DNA of 64,000 bases from Vibrio japonicus (GTDB taxonomy: Bacteria; Pseudomonadota; Gammaproteobacteria; Enterobacterales; Vibrionaceae): assembly GCF_024582835.1 (NCBI RefSeq), contig NZ_CP102097.1, positions 806,001-870,000 of the forward strand. Reading direction: 5' to 3'. The notes below the pieces were generated by a model. It saw nothing but the letters and a program-made list of their open reading frames with translations. It was not told where the DNA came from and searched no databases. Below are positions 18,582 to 28,158 of this stretch, one piece after another (position 1 is the stretch's first letter; each line of letters opens with the position of its first letter). A program made the position numbers and the translations under genes.

Positions 18582-21500
18582 TCAGTGAGTGTCTACCTCT
18601 TGAAGAGAGCACTCAGCCAACGCTTCAACTTTCACCGCCGCCACTTTGAACTCAGGGATCTTGGCATGAGGGTCGGTGGCTGTGGTGGTTAAACGGTTGA
18701 CTGGCGATTCAACAAAGTGGAACGGGATAAAAATCACGCCTTGTTGGATCCGTTTGGTCACAAACGCGTCGATCTCAATCTCGCCACGGCGAGTGGAAAC
18801 GCGTAGTCGTTGGCCGTTACTGATGCCAAGCGCTTCGGCATCCTGCACACTGATCATCGCTCTTGGCCCAGCCAGTTTGTCCAACCCTTTGGTTTTGCGC
18901 GTCATCGTTCCGGTATGGAACTGCTCCAGCACACGTCCGGTCGTCAGCACTAGCGGGTACTCTTCGTCCGGCAGCTCAGCGGCATAGCGGAACGGTACAC
19001 CAACCATCTGCCCTTTGCCGCGGGTAAACTGGGTCTGGTGCATGATGCGAGTGCCGTTCGGGTTGTTTTTGTTGCTCGGCCACTGTACACCGTCTGGCGT
19101 GATGCTGTTCCAGAGCAGTCCTGCATACTGCGGCGTGACTCGCGCGATTTCGGAAGTGATATCGGAAACGTTGTTGTAGTGCCAATCCCCACCCATTGCA
19201 TTGGCGATTTGTTGGATGATCCACCAATCTTCCTTGGCGTCCCCCGGTGCTTTTACTGCTGGATTAATGCGTTGCACACGGCGCTCGGTGTTGGTGAAAT
19301 GCCCGGACTTCTCAGCAAACGAGCATGATGGTAGCACCACATCGGCGTACTGCGCGGTTTCGGTGAGGAAGATATCTTGCACCACCAAGAAATCGAGCGC
19401 TTCCAGTCCTTCAATGACGTGCGCCTGATTTGGGTCACTTAATACTGGGTTTTCACCCATGATGTACATGCCACGAATCTCTCGCTGACATGCTGCATCG
19501 ATGATTTCTGTGAGTGTTAGACCCGGTTCGCTCGGTAAATCTGGCGCATTCCATTCAATCGCAAACTTCTGGCTAACTAACGGGTTGTAGACCTTCTGAT
19601 ATCCAGGATAACAGTTTGGCAACGCACCCATATCACACGCGCCTTGCACATTTGACTGACCACGCAACGGGTTAATCCCACCGCCTTCAATACCAATGTT
19701 GCCGCACAGCAATTGCAGGTTAGCAATCGAGCGCACATTGTCGTGCCCCGTCGTATGCTGAGTAATGCCCATCGAGTAGTACACCGCGGTTCGTTTCGCG
19801 GTACCTATCATGCGTGCCATTGCGAAAATGTCATCGGTGCTTACCCCTGTCACCAGCGAGACTTTATCTAACGCGTAGGCAGGGGACATCACTTCTTGCA
19901 GCAGCGTATCAAAACCGTCGACACGCTCTTCAATGTACTCAAGGTCGTACCATCCGTGTTTGATGATTTGCTGCATCACACCATTAAGCAGCATCACGTC
20001 GGTGCCTGGCCTGTGGGCGAGATACAACTCGGCGTGTTCCGCCATATCAATACGTTTTGGATCGGCGACGATAAGTCGTGCTCCGTGGTGGCGAATTGCT
20101 TGCTTGATGTGTGAGGCAATGATCGGGTGAGCAGACGTCGTATCTGAACCGATAATAAAAATTACGTCTGAGTGTTTGATGCTCGGTATGTCATTGGTCA
20201 TCGCGCCACTGCCTAGTGAGGCTTCTAATCCGGTCACACTAGAGGCGTGACATAATCGAGCACAGTGATCAATGTTGTTGGTGCCCAATTCGCGACGAAT
20301 GAATTTCTGAAACGCGTAGTTATCTTCGTTGGTGGTTTTTGCCGAAGAGAATCCTGCCAGTGCATGGCCACCAAAACCTTGCTTAATAGCGGTAAACTTA
20401 TCGGCAATCAACTGGATAGCTTCCTCCCAGCTCGCAGGTTGCAGCCAACCATCTTTACGGATAAGCGGCGTAGTCAGGCGCGCATCACTAGCCACAAAGT
20501 CAAACCCAAAGCGTCCTTTGACGCACAACATTCCTTGGTTCACCAGTGAGTTGGCACCAGTGACATAGCGGATGGTGTTTGCGGATTCATCCACATGCAA
20601 GGTGAGTTTGCAGCCTACACCGCAGTAGGTACAGATGGTGTCGACTTTTTTCAGTGTATCACTGCGGCCTTGCGATTTGTCTCGGCTGTCGACCATTGCG
20701 CCCGTCGGACAAGCTTGAACGCATGCACCACACTGAACACATTTCGAATCCCCCATCAGCACTCTTCCATCCTTGTTTGAACCAAAATGTGGACGATCGT
20801 CTGGTCTGAGCGCTGGTCTACCGTGCTGGTCGGTGACAAAGTTAAGTACTCCGTGTACAGCTTGCTCACGACAGGCTTGAATGCACTGGCCGCAACTGAT
20901 GCAGCGGTTGGCATCAAACTCGATGAACTGCGAGCTACGGTCAACGGCGAATTTATGGCGTGGATCTTTAGCACGCAAGGTCAGCCAATCTTGGTGATCT
21001 TTGACATCGACTGAATGGTTAAAGTGTTGCTCTGCGCCATACTCGGTCGAGTAGTCACGCAGGTCGCAGCTGGTGTTCGCCTGACAACCACACTCCAAAC
21101 AACGTGCGGCCTCTTGGATCGCGTCATCGTTATCAAAGCCTAGCTCGACCTCGGCAAAGCTCTGCTCTCGTTGCGCGGGTGTCAGTTCTGGCATTACGGT
21201 GCGAGCAACTTTCTGAATGTTTTCAAATTGCAGTGGGTCGACTTGCGAGAGTTTTTTCTCTTTGCGCGAGTTGAACGCAGGCCTTGGCATCTCGGCCATA
21301 TCGCCATTTAAAAACAGATCGATCGCTTTAGCTGCGATTCTGCCGTCGCCAACCGCTTCGACTGCTGTGGCTGGGCCGCGTCGAAAATCGCCGATACTGA
21401 ACAAGTTTCCCGTACCTGTATGCATGGTGAAGTCGTCAGATTCAGACGTATTCCAACGAGTGAGTGGAATCGACAAATCGTCGTTCTCCAGAAAACTTAA

Positions 21501-22805
21501 ATCGGGCTTTTGAGAGACCGCTGCAATGACCGTATCAAATGCCTCAGTAAAGTACTCTCCGGTGGCTTCAGGGCGGCGGCGACCGGAAGCATCTGGTTCG
21601 CCTAGCGCCATACGTTCAAGACGGATCGCTTGAACATGACCGTGTTCGTCAGCGAGGTTTTCTACCGGATTGGTCAAAAATAAGAAGTTCACGCCTTCAT
21701 GCACAGCCTCTTCGATTTCGTAATCTTCTGCGGGCATTTCTTCACGGGTACGGCGGTAGATCAGGGTAGTTTCAGCGCCGGCTCGACGAGCGGTTCTCGC
21801 ACAGTCGATCGCGGTGTTGCCGCCACCTATTACTGCGACTTTTTCACCAGTTTTGTATTGCTGTTCGGTGACATAATCTTTTAGGTAATCGACACCGAGG
21901 TAGCAGCCTTTCAACTCACTGCCCGGATAATACATTTCTACCGCTTGTGACGCGCCGACGGCCAGACAGACGGCATCGTACTCTTCACTCAGGCGCGACA
22001 GCGTGAAGTCTTGGCCGAGCTTATGATTGGTTTTGATGGTCATCCCGTTGCGACACATCAACTCGATCTCTTTGTCGAGGATATCTTTTGGCAAGCGGTA
22101 TTCAGGGATGCCGTATCGTAACCAACCGCCCGCTTTTGGCATCGCTTCAAACACGGTGACTTCGTAGCCTTCGTTCGATAGGTAATAACCCGTAGTGAGT
22201 CCGCCTGGACCACTGCCGACAATGGCGATGGAGTATGGCTTGGCGGGCTTTTTCTCTGGGACGTACGCTTCGTGTGCGGCAAGATCCGCGTCCGCTGCAT
22301 GACGTTTAAGCTGACGAATCGCGATAGGTTCATCGACTAAGGAGCGGCGGCATTCGCTTTCACAAAACGCGGGGCAAACGCGGCCAATAGACAGTGGCAT
22401 CGGCAGGGTTTTCTTGATGATTTCGATCGCTTTTTGGTGGTCGTTCTGTGCGATGAAATAGAGATAAGACTGGATGTCGACACCTGCCGGACAAGCGGTC
22501 TTACATGGCGCTTCACAATCAGCGTAGTGATCTTGCATGATGCGGTTCAGTGCTTTTTTCCGGTGCGCGCTGAGTGCATCAGATTGCGTTTTCACGTTCA
22601 ATCCACCATATACGTTTAGCTCACATGCGCGTTGCATGCCGCCACTTTCCACTTCAACCACGCACAAATCGCACGGTACTTTTTCGTCTGATTTGTTTAA
22701 TCCGCACAGTGACGGAATGTCTACACCACACACCTTGGCGGCTTCGAGCAAGGTCGAGCCTTGTTCAGCAATTCGGTATTTTCCGTCGATAATGATTTCA
22801 ATCAT
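18582..22805 (-). CDS. Multidomain formate dehydrogenase: ferredoxin, GltD-like FAD/NAD(P) module and molybdopterin catalytic domain in one chain
   Basis: 1407 residues from ATG 22805 (GAGGAAT site). Order: NuoG-like 2Fe-2S domain (1-80, CGVDIPSLCG and CDLC); GltD-like domain with CKTACPAGVD, VGSGPGGL for FAD and VIGGGNTAIDCARTARRAGA for NAD(P) (about 95-580); CLECGC; two 4Fe-4S sites CISCGQCIQAC and CVQCGACVQACPTGAM (about 630-700); then the molybdopterin domain opening with CTYCGVGC and ending in a molydopterin dinucleotide-binding fold. The position of selenocysteine in E. coli FdhF is Cys here (HCARLCHAS, about residue 852; codon TGT). Likely reaction: formate oxidation coupled to NAD(P)+ or ferredoxin, in the cytoplasm. 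The electron acceptor is inferred. Confidence 0.9.
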   Translation of the reverse strand: MIEIIIDGKYRIAEQGSTLLEAAKVCGVDIPSLCGLNKSDEKVPCDLCVVEVESGGMQRACELNVYGGLNVKTQSDALSAHRKKALNRIMQDHYADCEAPCKTACPAGVDIQSYLYFIAQNDHQKAIEIIKKTLPMPLSIGRVCPAFCESECRRSLVDEPIAIRQLKRHAADADLAAHEAYVPEKKPAKPYSIAIVGSGPGGLTTGYYLSNEGYEVTVFEAMPKAGGWLRYGIPEYRLPKDILDKEIELMCRNGMTIKTNHKLGQDFTLSRLSEEYDAVCLAVGASQAVEMYYPGSELKGCYLGVDYLKDYVTEQQYKTGEKVAVIGGGNTAIDCARTARRAGAETTLIYRRTREEMPAEDYEIEEAVHEGVNFLFLTNPVENLADEHGHVQAIRLERMALGEPDASGRRRPEATGEYFTEAFDTVIAAVSQKPDLSFLENDDLSIPLTRWNTSESDDFTMHTGTGNLFSIGDFRRGPATAVEAVGDGRIAAKAIDLFLNGDMAEMPRPAFNSRKEKKLSQVDPLQFENIQKVARTVMPELTPAQREQSFAEVELGFDNDDAIQEAARCLECGCQANTSCDLRDYSTEYGAEQHFNHSVDVKDHQDWLTLRAKDPRHKFAVDRSSQFIEFDANRCISCGQCIQACREQAVHGVLNFVTDQHGRPALRPDDRPHFGSNKDGRVLMGDSKCVQCGACVQACPTGAMVDSRDKSQGRSDTLKKVDTICTYCGVGCKLTLHVDESANTIRYVTGANSLVNQGMLCVKGRFGFDFVASDARLTTPLIRKDGWLQPASWEEAIQLIADKFTAIKQGFGGHALAGFSSAKTTNEDNYAFQKFIRRELGTNNIDHCARLCHASSVTGLEASLGSGAMTNDIPSIKHSDVIFIIGSDTTSAHPIIASHIKQAIRHHGARLIVADPKRIDMAEHAELYLAHRPGTDVMLLNGVMQQIIKHGWYDLEYIEERVDGFDTLLQEVMSPAYALDKVSLVTGVSTDDIFAMARMIGTAKRTAVYYSMGITQHTTGHDNVRSIANLQLLCGNIGIEGGGINPLRGQSNVQGACDMGALPNCYPGYQKVYNPLVSQKFAIEWNAPDLPSEPGLTLTEIIDAACQREIRGMYIMGENPVLSDPNQAHVIEGLEALDFLVVQDIFLTETAQYADVVLPSCSFAEKSGHFTNTERRVQRINPAVKAPGDAKEDWWIIQQIANAMGGDWHYNNVSDITSEIARVTPQYAGLLWNSITPDGVQWPSNKNNPNGTRIMHQTQFTRGKGQMVGVPFRYAAELPDEEYPLVLTTGRVLEQFHTGTMTRKTKGLDKLAGPRAMISVQDAEALGISNGQRLRVSTRRGEIEIDAFVTKRIQQGVIFIPFHFVESPVNRLTTTATDPHAKIPEFKVAAVKVEALAECSLQEVDTH

Positions 22806-22983
22806 GTCATTCCTCGCAGATTCAATTAAACCATACACTTTGTAGGTACAACCTCTTGCAAGGAAAGTTCGTGTGACAAAAAACTCGCTATGCAGTTGTT
22901 TCTATGAGGTTAACTAGTCATCCCTGTCTGGTTAAGTAAATGGGGTTAGTTGGTTAATATAAGCGCCATATCACTTCGCTTTA

Positions 22984-22997
22984 TTGATAATTATCAA
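22984..22997. promoter_or_regulatory. Perfect FNR/CRP-family palindrome TTGATAATTATCAA
   Basis: Exact match to the FNR consensus TTGAT-N4-ATCAA, 179 bp before the formate dehydrogenase start and 192 bp before fecB. Anaerobic control of the dehydrogenase is the natural reading; the site also shares bases with Fur half-sites. Confidence 0.65.
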
Positions 22998-23123
22998 AAC
23001 AGCTTGGATACACCTCTTGTGAGGTATGTATAACCACATAAAGAAGGAGACCCAGAGTGATGAGCCAAGAGTGAATCTTTCGTAGCGAGAGCGTTATCAA
23101 CTAATCGTTTTGAATATGATTTT

Positions 23124-23142
23124 GAGATTGATTATCATTTTA
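23124..23142 (+). promoter_or_regulatory. Fur box upstream of fecB
   Basis: GAGATTGATTATCATTTTA agrees at about 14 of 19 positions with the Fur consensus and lies about 48 bp before fecB. Iron repression of fecBCDE is expected. Confidence 0.6.
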
Positions 23143-23189
23143 ATATTGCATAGTATTCACGCAATTAATTTTGATATTGGATATCTGTC

Positions 23190-24086
23190 ATGCTCAAAGG
23201 ATTGCTTGCAAAGCTGTTTTTCGTCGTCCCTCTCTTTTTTACTCCTCTTGCTTCAGCAGATGATCGTACGATTCAAGACGAGCAGGGTACGTTTACTATC
23301 TCGGGTACACCACAACGCATCGTTGCATTGGAGTTCTCATTTATTGATGCGTTAGCGGCAGTGGGCGTTTCACCTGTTGGCGTGGCGGATGACAAAAACA
23401 ATGAGCGCGTTATTCCATCGGTGCGTGCGGCGATTCAGCCTTGGACTTCGGTTGGCATGCGCTCTCAGCCAAGCCTTGAAGTGATTGCAGATTTGAAACC
23501 CGATCTGATTATCGCGGATGCTGAGCGCCATACAGCGGTGTACCAAGATTTATCTCGTATTGCGCCAACGCTATTGCTGAAAAGCCGAGGCGAGACTTAT
23601 GCCGAGAACCTTGAATCGGCCGCGTTAGTTGGTATTGCAGTAAACAAAGAGCAAGAGATGCAAGCTCGTATCGCCAAACACAAGGCGGTGATGGCGGAAT
23701 ACAAAACGCACTTTTCCAACCAAGACACTATTCAGTTTGCGGTGATCACCGATAAAGGCATGTGGATGCACGGTCCAGCGTCTTATGCAGGTGGTGTGAT
23801 TACCCAGCTTGGCCTCAATAGTCCGATTCCGGAGCAAACCGAAAAAGCGTACCTGCCAACCAGTTTTGAGCAACTGCTGAAAGTGAATCCCGATTGGTTA
23901 TTAATAGGCGCGTACTCTGAGCAAACGGTGGTTGATGAATGGCAGAAAAATCCGTTATTTAAGATGCTGAAAGTCAGCCAAAGTTCGCGCTTGGTTGAGG
24001 TGGCCCCAGAGCTGTGGTCACTCAACCGTGGCATGCTAGCAGCGGAAGGCATCGCGAAAAATCTAGAGGAAATCCTGGCTAATTAA
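23190..24086 (+). CDS. fecB: Iron(III) dicitrate-type periplasmic binding protein
   Basis: 298 residues. Signal peptide about 1-23 with cleavage after ASA. Mature protein begins [25 protein letters not shown], the usual FecB opening, followed by [14 protein letters not shown] and [14 protein letters not shown]. It captures the ferric ligand in the periplasm and passes it to FecCD. First of four genes in order B-C-D-E; a Fur box lies upstream. Ferric dicitrate is the best guess from family resemblance and from a FecA-like receptor elsewhere in the window, but related binding proteins accept other ferric chelates. Confidence 0.82.
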   Translation: MLKGLLAKLFFVVPLFFTPLASADDRTIQDEQGTFTISGTPQRIVALEFSFIDALAAVGVSPVGVADDKNNERVIPSVRAAIQPWTSVGMRSQPSLEVIADLKPDLIIADAERHTAVYQDLSRIAPTLLLKSRGETYAENLESAALVGIAVNKEQEMQARIAKHKAVMAEYKTHFSNQDTIQFAVITDKGMWMHGPASYAGGVITQLGLNSPIPEQTEKAYLPTSFEQLLKVNPDWLLIGAYSEQTVVDEWQKNPLFKMLKVSQSSRLVEVAPELWSLNRGMLAAEGIAKNLEEILAN

Positions 24087-24089
24087 CTC

Positions 24090-24134
24090 TTCTGACTAAG
24101 TAACGATTCTGACTAACTAACGATTCTGACTAAT
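24090..24134 (+). repeat. 17-bp tandem repeat (2.6 copies) between fecB and fecC
   Basis: TTCTGACTAAGTAACGA (24090-24106) is followed by TTCTGACTAACTAACGA (24107-24123) and a partial third copy running into the fecC ATG at 24136. It fills the whole gap and leaves no evident Shine-Dalgarno site for fecC. Confidence 0.85.
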
Positions 24135-24135
24135 A

Positions 24136-25134
24136 ATGATACGTGCAATTTCGCGACCAACGACTTGGGCATTTCTCGCCGGCATTCCAATTGCCGGCTT
24201 TTGCTTTTCTATGCTTGCTTGGTCTAGCTTTACTCTCTCTTTTCCTCATCTAGTGGGTTACCTATCTTCATTTGATACCAGCAGTATGGAGCAGCAAATT
24301 CTTGCTACCCTGCGAGCACCTCGTGTGTATGCCAGTCTGGTGATCGGCGCGAACCTCGCCGTCGCAGGCGTATTGATGCAGGGGCTTACTCGTAACCCTT
24401 TGGCGTCACCTTCCGTGTTGGGCATTAACGCGGGTGCGGCGTGCTTTATGGCGTTGGCCAGTGTCGGCTTTGCATTTTTTGCTCACATCCCCGGCGTGAT
24501 TGTCGCCGCTTTGGGCGGGGTACTGAGTGGCGGATTGGTGATGATACTGGGCGGTTTTTTCTCCCCTAGGCCGCATCCACTTAAGTTAGTCTTGGCCGGT
24601 ATCGCGGTCAATGCGCTGCTGATTGGTGTGACGCGCGCCTCGGTGATTATGGCCGATGATATGGCGTACAGCGTGATCTATTGGTTATCGGGTACGGTGG
24701 CTAACATCGGTTGGCAGCAATGGCATCAATTATGGCCTGTCAGCTTACTGGGGCTAGGGCTCGCGATGAGTATCGCCAAATCGCTCAACTTACTCGCACT
24801 CGGGGATGATGTGGCAACGGGGCTGGGTTTAAACCTCAGCCGAACACGCGCCTTAGCTTGTGTTGCGATTGTACTTCTGACTGCGTCTAGCGTTGCTGTG
24901 GCTGGACCAATCGGCTTTGTTGGTTTGTTGATTCCGCACATCGCACGTAAGTTGGTCGGCAGTAACTTTTTGTTGTTGATTCCTGCTAGTGCTTTATGCG
25001 GTGCAGCGTTATTGGTGTGGGCTGACGGATTTTCCCGAGCGATTGCCTTTCCTAGTGAAACCCCCGTCGGCGTGATTACCGCATTACTAGGCACTCCGTG
25101 CTTTATTCTCCTCGCGGTAAGGAGCAAATTATGA
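24136..25134 (+). CDS. fecC: Iron(III) dicitrate-type ABC permease FecC
   Basis: 332 residues, polytopic permease. TLRAPRVYASLVIGANLAVAG and LTRNPLASPSVLGINAGAA near residues 55-100, and FVGLLIPHIARKLVG near 265 are FecCD-family landmarks. The stop overlaps the fecD start as ATGA, implying coupled translation. There is no recognisable ribosome site before ATG 24136 because a 17-bp tandem repeat occupies the leader; a downstream start cannot be excluded but would remove part of helix 1. Confidence 0.87.
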   Translation: MIRAISRPTTWAFLAGIPIAGFCFSMLAWSSFTLSFPHLVGYLSSFDTSSMEQQILATLRAPRVYASLVIGANLAVAGVLMQGLTRNPLASPSVLGINAGAACFMALASVGFAFFAHIPGVIVAALGGVLSGGLVMILGGFFSPRPHPLKLVLAGIAVNALLIGVTRASVIMADDMAYSVIYWLSGTVANIGWQQWHQLWPVSLLGLGLAMSIAKSLNLLALGDDVATGLGLNLSRTRALACVAIVLLTASSVAVAGPIGFVGLLIPHIARKLVGSNFLLLIPASALCGAALLVWADGFSRAIAFPSETPVGVITALLGTPCFILLAVRSKL

Positions 25135-26105
25135 CGCTCAATTCTCGTTTAGTTGCGATGTTTACTTTGTTGCTGCTTCTTGGTGTCGCCAGCTTGTTTA
25201 TTGGCGCGGTTGATTTGAGCGTTGCTCAGGTACGTCAGGCACTGTTTTCTGCCAGCGAGTTCGATTTCATCATCAACCAGTATCGACTTCCTCGCTTAGT
25301 ACTGGCGCTTGGCGTTGGCGCGGGCTTGGGACTGTCTGGCGCTTTGGTGCAAGGAATAATTCGTAATCCGCTGGCTTCCCCTGATCTGATGGGGATCAGT
25401 GCTGGCGCAGGGCTTGCCGCGACCGCGTTGTTGGTCTATTTGCCTAATGCCCCGCTGTATATGTTGCCAGTGAGCGCAATGCTTGGAGGACTGTTTGCCG
25501 CCGCAATGATTATGGCGTTGGCCTATTTTTCCAATCCTACTCCCGCGAGGTTGGCCTTGATTGGCATCGCGATTAGCGCGTTTCTCGCCAGCGGCATTGA
25601 CTTCTTAATGATCGTCAATCCCATCGAAATCAACACCGCCATGGTTTGGCTCACTGGCAGTTTATGGGGCAGAAACTGGGATCAAGTGCCGTTTATCTGG
25701 TGGACACTTGCGTTGTTAGTTCCGCTTGCGTTCTGGTTGGCGTGGCGTTTGGACATTATGGGATTGGGAGAAGAAGTGGCGGGTTCACTCGGTATCTCTC
25801 CCAATAAAATCCAGCTTATGGCGTTAGTGTGCGCTGTTGTACTGGCAAGCGTGAGTGTGTCTGTGTGTGGCACGATCAGTTTTGTTGGTTTACTCGCACC
25901 ACATTTGGCTCGCATGCTATTTGGACACAATCATAAGTTGTTGCTGCCCGGATCGTCGATGATCGGCGCATTATTAGTGCTGCTTTCCGATATGCTCGCT
26001 CGCGGAATCCAGCCACCGGTTGAGCTTCCGGCTGGGGTATTAACTTCTCTGATTGGTGCTCCTTATTTTATTTTTTTACTTCAACGTTATAAGGGTTGGT
26101 CATGA
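25131..26105 (+). CDS. fecD: Iron(III) dicitrate-type ABC permease FecD
   Basis: 324 residues from ATG 25131, fixed by the AAGGAG just upstream and the 4-nt ATGA overlap with fecC. RLPRLVLALGVGAGLGLSGA, IRNPLASPDLMGISAGAG and SFVGLLAPHLARML mark the family. It pairs with FecC to form the channel. Its stop overlaps the fecE start, again as ATGA. Confidence 0.9.
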   Translation: MTLNSRLVAMFTLLLLLGVASLFIGAVDLSVAQVRQALFSASEFDFIINQYRLPRLVLALGVGAGLGLSGALVQGIIRNPLASPDLMGISAGAGLAATALLVYLPNAPLYMLPVSAMLGGLFAAAMIMALAYFSNPTPARLALIGIAISAFLASGIDFLMIVNPIEINTAMVWLTGSLWGRNWDQVPFIWWTLALLVPLAFWLAWRLDIMGLGEEVAGSLGISPNKIQLMALVCAVVLASVSVSVCGTISFVGLLAPHLARMLFGHNHKLLLPGSSMIGALLVLLSDMLARGIQPPVELPAGVLTSLIGAPYFIFLLQRYKGWS

Positions 26106-26866
26106 TCACGACACAGCAACTCTCCGTCGCGTATGGCGATACTACTATCATAGAGAATTTGTCGGTGACGATTCCCAAAGGCAAAGTCACCGCCTTGATT
26201 GGTCCCAACGGCTGCGGTAAATCGACGCTGCTGAAAACGCTATCGCGCATCAACAAACCGAAATCGGGTGAGATTTTTGTCGAGCAGACCCCGCTCGGCA
26301 AAATTAAAGATAAAATTCTCGCTCAGCAGCTTTCACTGCTTCCACAGGTATTGGTCAGCCCTGAAGGGATTACGGTGAGAAAGTTGGTCGAATATGGCCG
26401 CTCGCCGTATGTGTCGCATTGGGGGCGGCTATCCCAAGCTGACAAAGCGATTGTCGAGCAAGCCATGACGGAAACTGGCGTATTGGATCTCGCTGAGCAG
26501 AATGTTGAATCTCTGTCTGGCGGACAAAGGCAGCGCGCGTGGATCGCTATGGTACTGGCGCAGGACACCGAGATTGTGATGCTGGATGAACCGACAACCT
26601 ACCTCGACCTGTCTCATCAAATCGAACTGATGGAGCTGATGCGAACAATGAACGAGCAAGGTAAAACCGTGATTGTGGTGCTGCATGATTTAAACCAAGC
26701 ATGCCGCTATTGTGACCATTTGGTGGTGCTCAAAAAAGGCCAGTTAATGGCACAGGGCTCACCTGAAGATGTGTTTACTGAACAGCTACTGCAAGAGGTA
26801 TTCGACCTTGATGCCGTGGTCATCAATGACCCGATTGCCAGTAGTCCTATGTGTATTGCTAAATAA
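26102..26866 (+). CDS. fecE: Iron(III) dicitrate-type ABC ATPase FecE
   Basis: 254 residues from ATG 26102. Walker A GPNGCGKSTLL, signature LSGGQRQRAWIAMVL, Walker B IVMLDEPTTYLDL and switch His in VLHDLNQACRY are intact. The chain is clearly paralogous to the ATPase at 6103 but not nearly identical, so the two systems are old duplicates or separately acquired. Completes fecBCDE. Confidence 0.92.
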   Translation: MITTQQLSVAYGDTTIIENLSVTIPKGKVTALIGPNGCGKSTLLKTLSRINKPKSGEIFVEQTPLGKIKDKILAQQLSLLPQVLVSPEGITVRKLVEYGRSPYVSHWGRLSQADKAIVEQAMTETGVLDLAEQNVESLSGGQRQRAWIAMVLAQDTEIVMLDEPTTYLDLSHQIELMELMRTMNEQGKTVIVVLHDLNQACRYCDHLVVLKKGQLMAQGSPEDVFTEQLLQEVFDLDAVVINDPIASSPMCIAK

Positions 26867-26999
26867 ATCACTCGGGGGAGCTCACGATCTTCCTTGAGTG
26901 CGGTGTGGGTGAAGCGTATCGAATGGAATAAGGAACTGGAATAAGAGTGGTTCGACTTGGCACCTGTCAGTGGAGATAAAGCAGGTGCCAACAACTTGA

Positions 27000-27434
27000 T
27001 TATTCTGCTTGCGCTTCTAATTCAAGAATAGAGTTTTTGATGGATTCTGGCAGCGTCGCTTTGCGGTTGTTTTTGAAATCAAACATGACGCCTGTTGCTT
27101 TGCCAACAGTGCTCACTTTGCCAAGTTTTTTGCTGACGATACAGTATTCCATCGTGAAGCGGTCTTCTTGAATATCCGTCACTTTAGAGCCGACGAGTAG
27201 TGTGTCTGGGTAAGTGATCGGCAATTTGTAGCGACAAGTCGTTTCGCTCAAGACTGGACCAATGTGGCTGTCAGCGAGGTTTACTAGCAGATTGATCGCA
27301 CTGAAATACTCCAGTCTCGCGGTTTCAAAATAGCGAAAATAAACCACGTTATTTACGTGTTGCAGGGCATCCATTTCACCCCATGCAACAGGGATTTCGG
27401 TAATCACCGGAAACCCTTTCAGCAAGCTTTCCAT
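27000..27434 (-). CDS. Hotdog-fold acyl-CoA thioesterase (4HBT family)
   Basis: 144 residues; AAGGAAG precedes ATG 27434. The N-terminal VAWGEMDALQHVNNVVYFRYFETAR segment (residues about 17-41) carries the Asp (in WGEMDALQHVNN) and the His/Asn that activate water in 4-hydroxybenzoyl-CoA-type thioesterases. It would hydrolyse an acyl-CoA in the cytoplasm; YbgC/YbaW-like members act on short chains or aromatic thioesters. Stand-alone gene, convergent with fecBCDE. Confidence 0.87.
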   Translation of the reverse strand: MESLLKGFPVITEIPVAWGEMDALQHVNNVVYFRYFETARLEYFSAINLLVNLADSHIGPVLSETTCRYKLPITYPDTLLVGSKVTDIQEDRFTMEYCIVSKKLGKVSTVGKATGVMFDFKNNRKATLPESIKNSILELEAQAE

Positions 27435-27638
27435 AATTCTTCCTTGGTTGATGTAGAAGCTGAGTTTTTATTCTAAGTACAAAAATCATCTTGTGGGTAA
27501 AATGTTATAGAAATGTGATCTTCAAATAAAAACAGACATCATGGCTGGGTGAATACAAAGCTCAGCCTTCACCACTAAGGGAAGTGGTGTTGTCCAAATG
27601 CAAAGTGAAAAGGCGAGGTTAATTGAGAAATGGTGGGG

Positions 27639-27965
27639 TTACGGGCTGTCGCTCACTTCCCACATTTTCAGTACGTGGCTGGTATCGGTACAGCGGCCCA
27701 TTAAGATCTGATATTTGGGATCGTAGGGATCGCCAATGTACGTAGTGCGGATCAGTTCGCTGCTTTTAAGATCCACCTGCGTGACCGTACGGCCGACAAA
27801 ATTCTGGAAAATGGCAAATTGGTGGCTCTTGTAGACCATCTGTTCCTTGTAAAACCAAAAATTATCGGCGGTATTGAGTAAATGGCATTTCAACGGAAGC
27901 GCAGCAGCATCGACAGTCGGCGAGGGCGTAGAAAGCAGCAGTGCGTAAAGAATGAGAGTGTTCAT
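27639..27965 (-). CDS. Small secreted protein of unknown function
   Basis: 108 residues. The N-terminal 21 residues are hydrophobic with Ala-rich end (DAAALPLKC) and fit a signal peptide. Two Cys remain in the mature part (CHLLN near 27 and GRCTD near 91), able to form a disulphide in the periplasm. GAGGAAGGCC lies before the ATG. No family recognised. Placed between a thioesterase gene and a divergent membrane-protein gene. Confidence 0.6.
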   Translation of the reverse strand: MNTLILYALLLSTPSPTVDAAALPLKCHLLNTADNFWFYKEQMVYKSHQFAIFQNFVGRTVTQVDLKSSELIRTTYIGDPYDPKYQILMGRCTDTSHVLKMWEVSDSP

Positions 27966-28158
27966 GTGGCCTTCCTCTTACCACCTTTTATATTAAGTTA
28001 ATTATAGATAGCACGCGGTGCTTTGCAGATTTGAGCGGAGAATTAGTAACAATTGGATACGACTTTGTCGTGAAAGGTGGCGTAAAAGTTTGAATTAACT
28101 CGAAACTGTTTTGCAACGTTTGCAGTAGACTGCCACTTTTATTGATAGAAAAATAGTT

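Noticed and set aside
18676..22845. Many open frames of 60-100 codons on the plus strand opposite the formate dehydrogenase gene
   Set aside because: They are antisense shadows of a GC-rich coding gene, have no ribosome sites and no recognisable domains.
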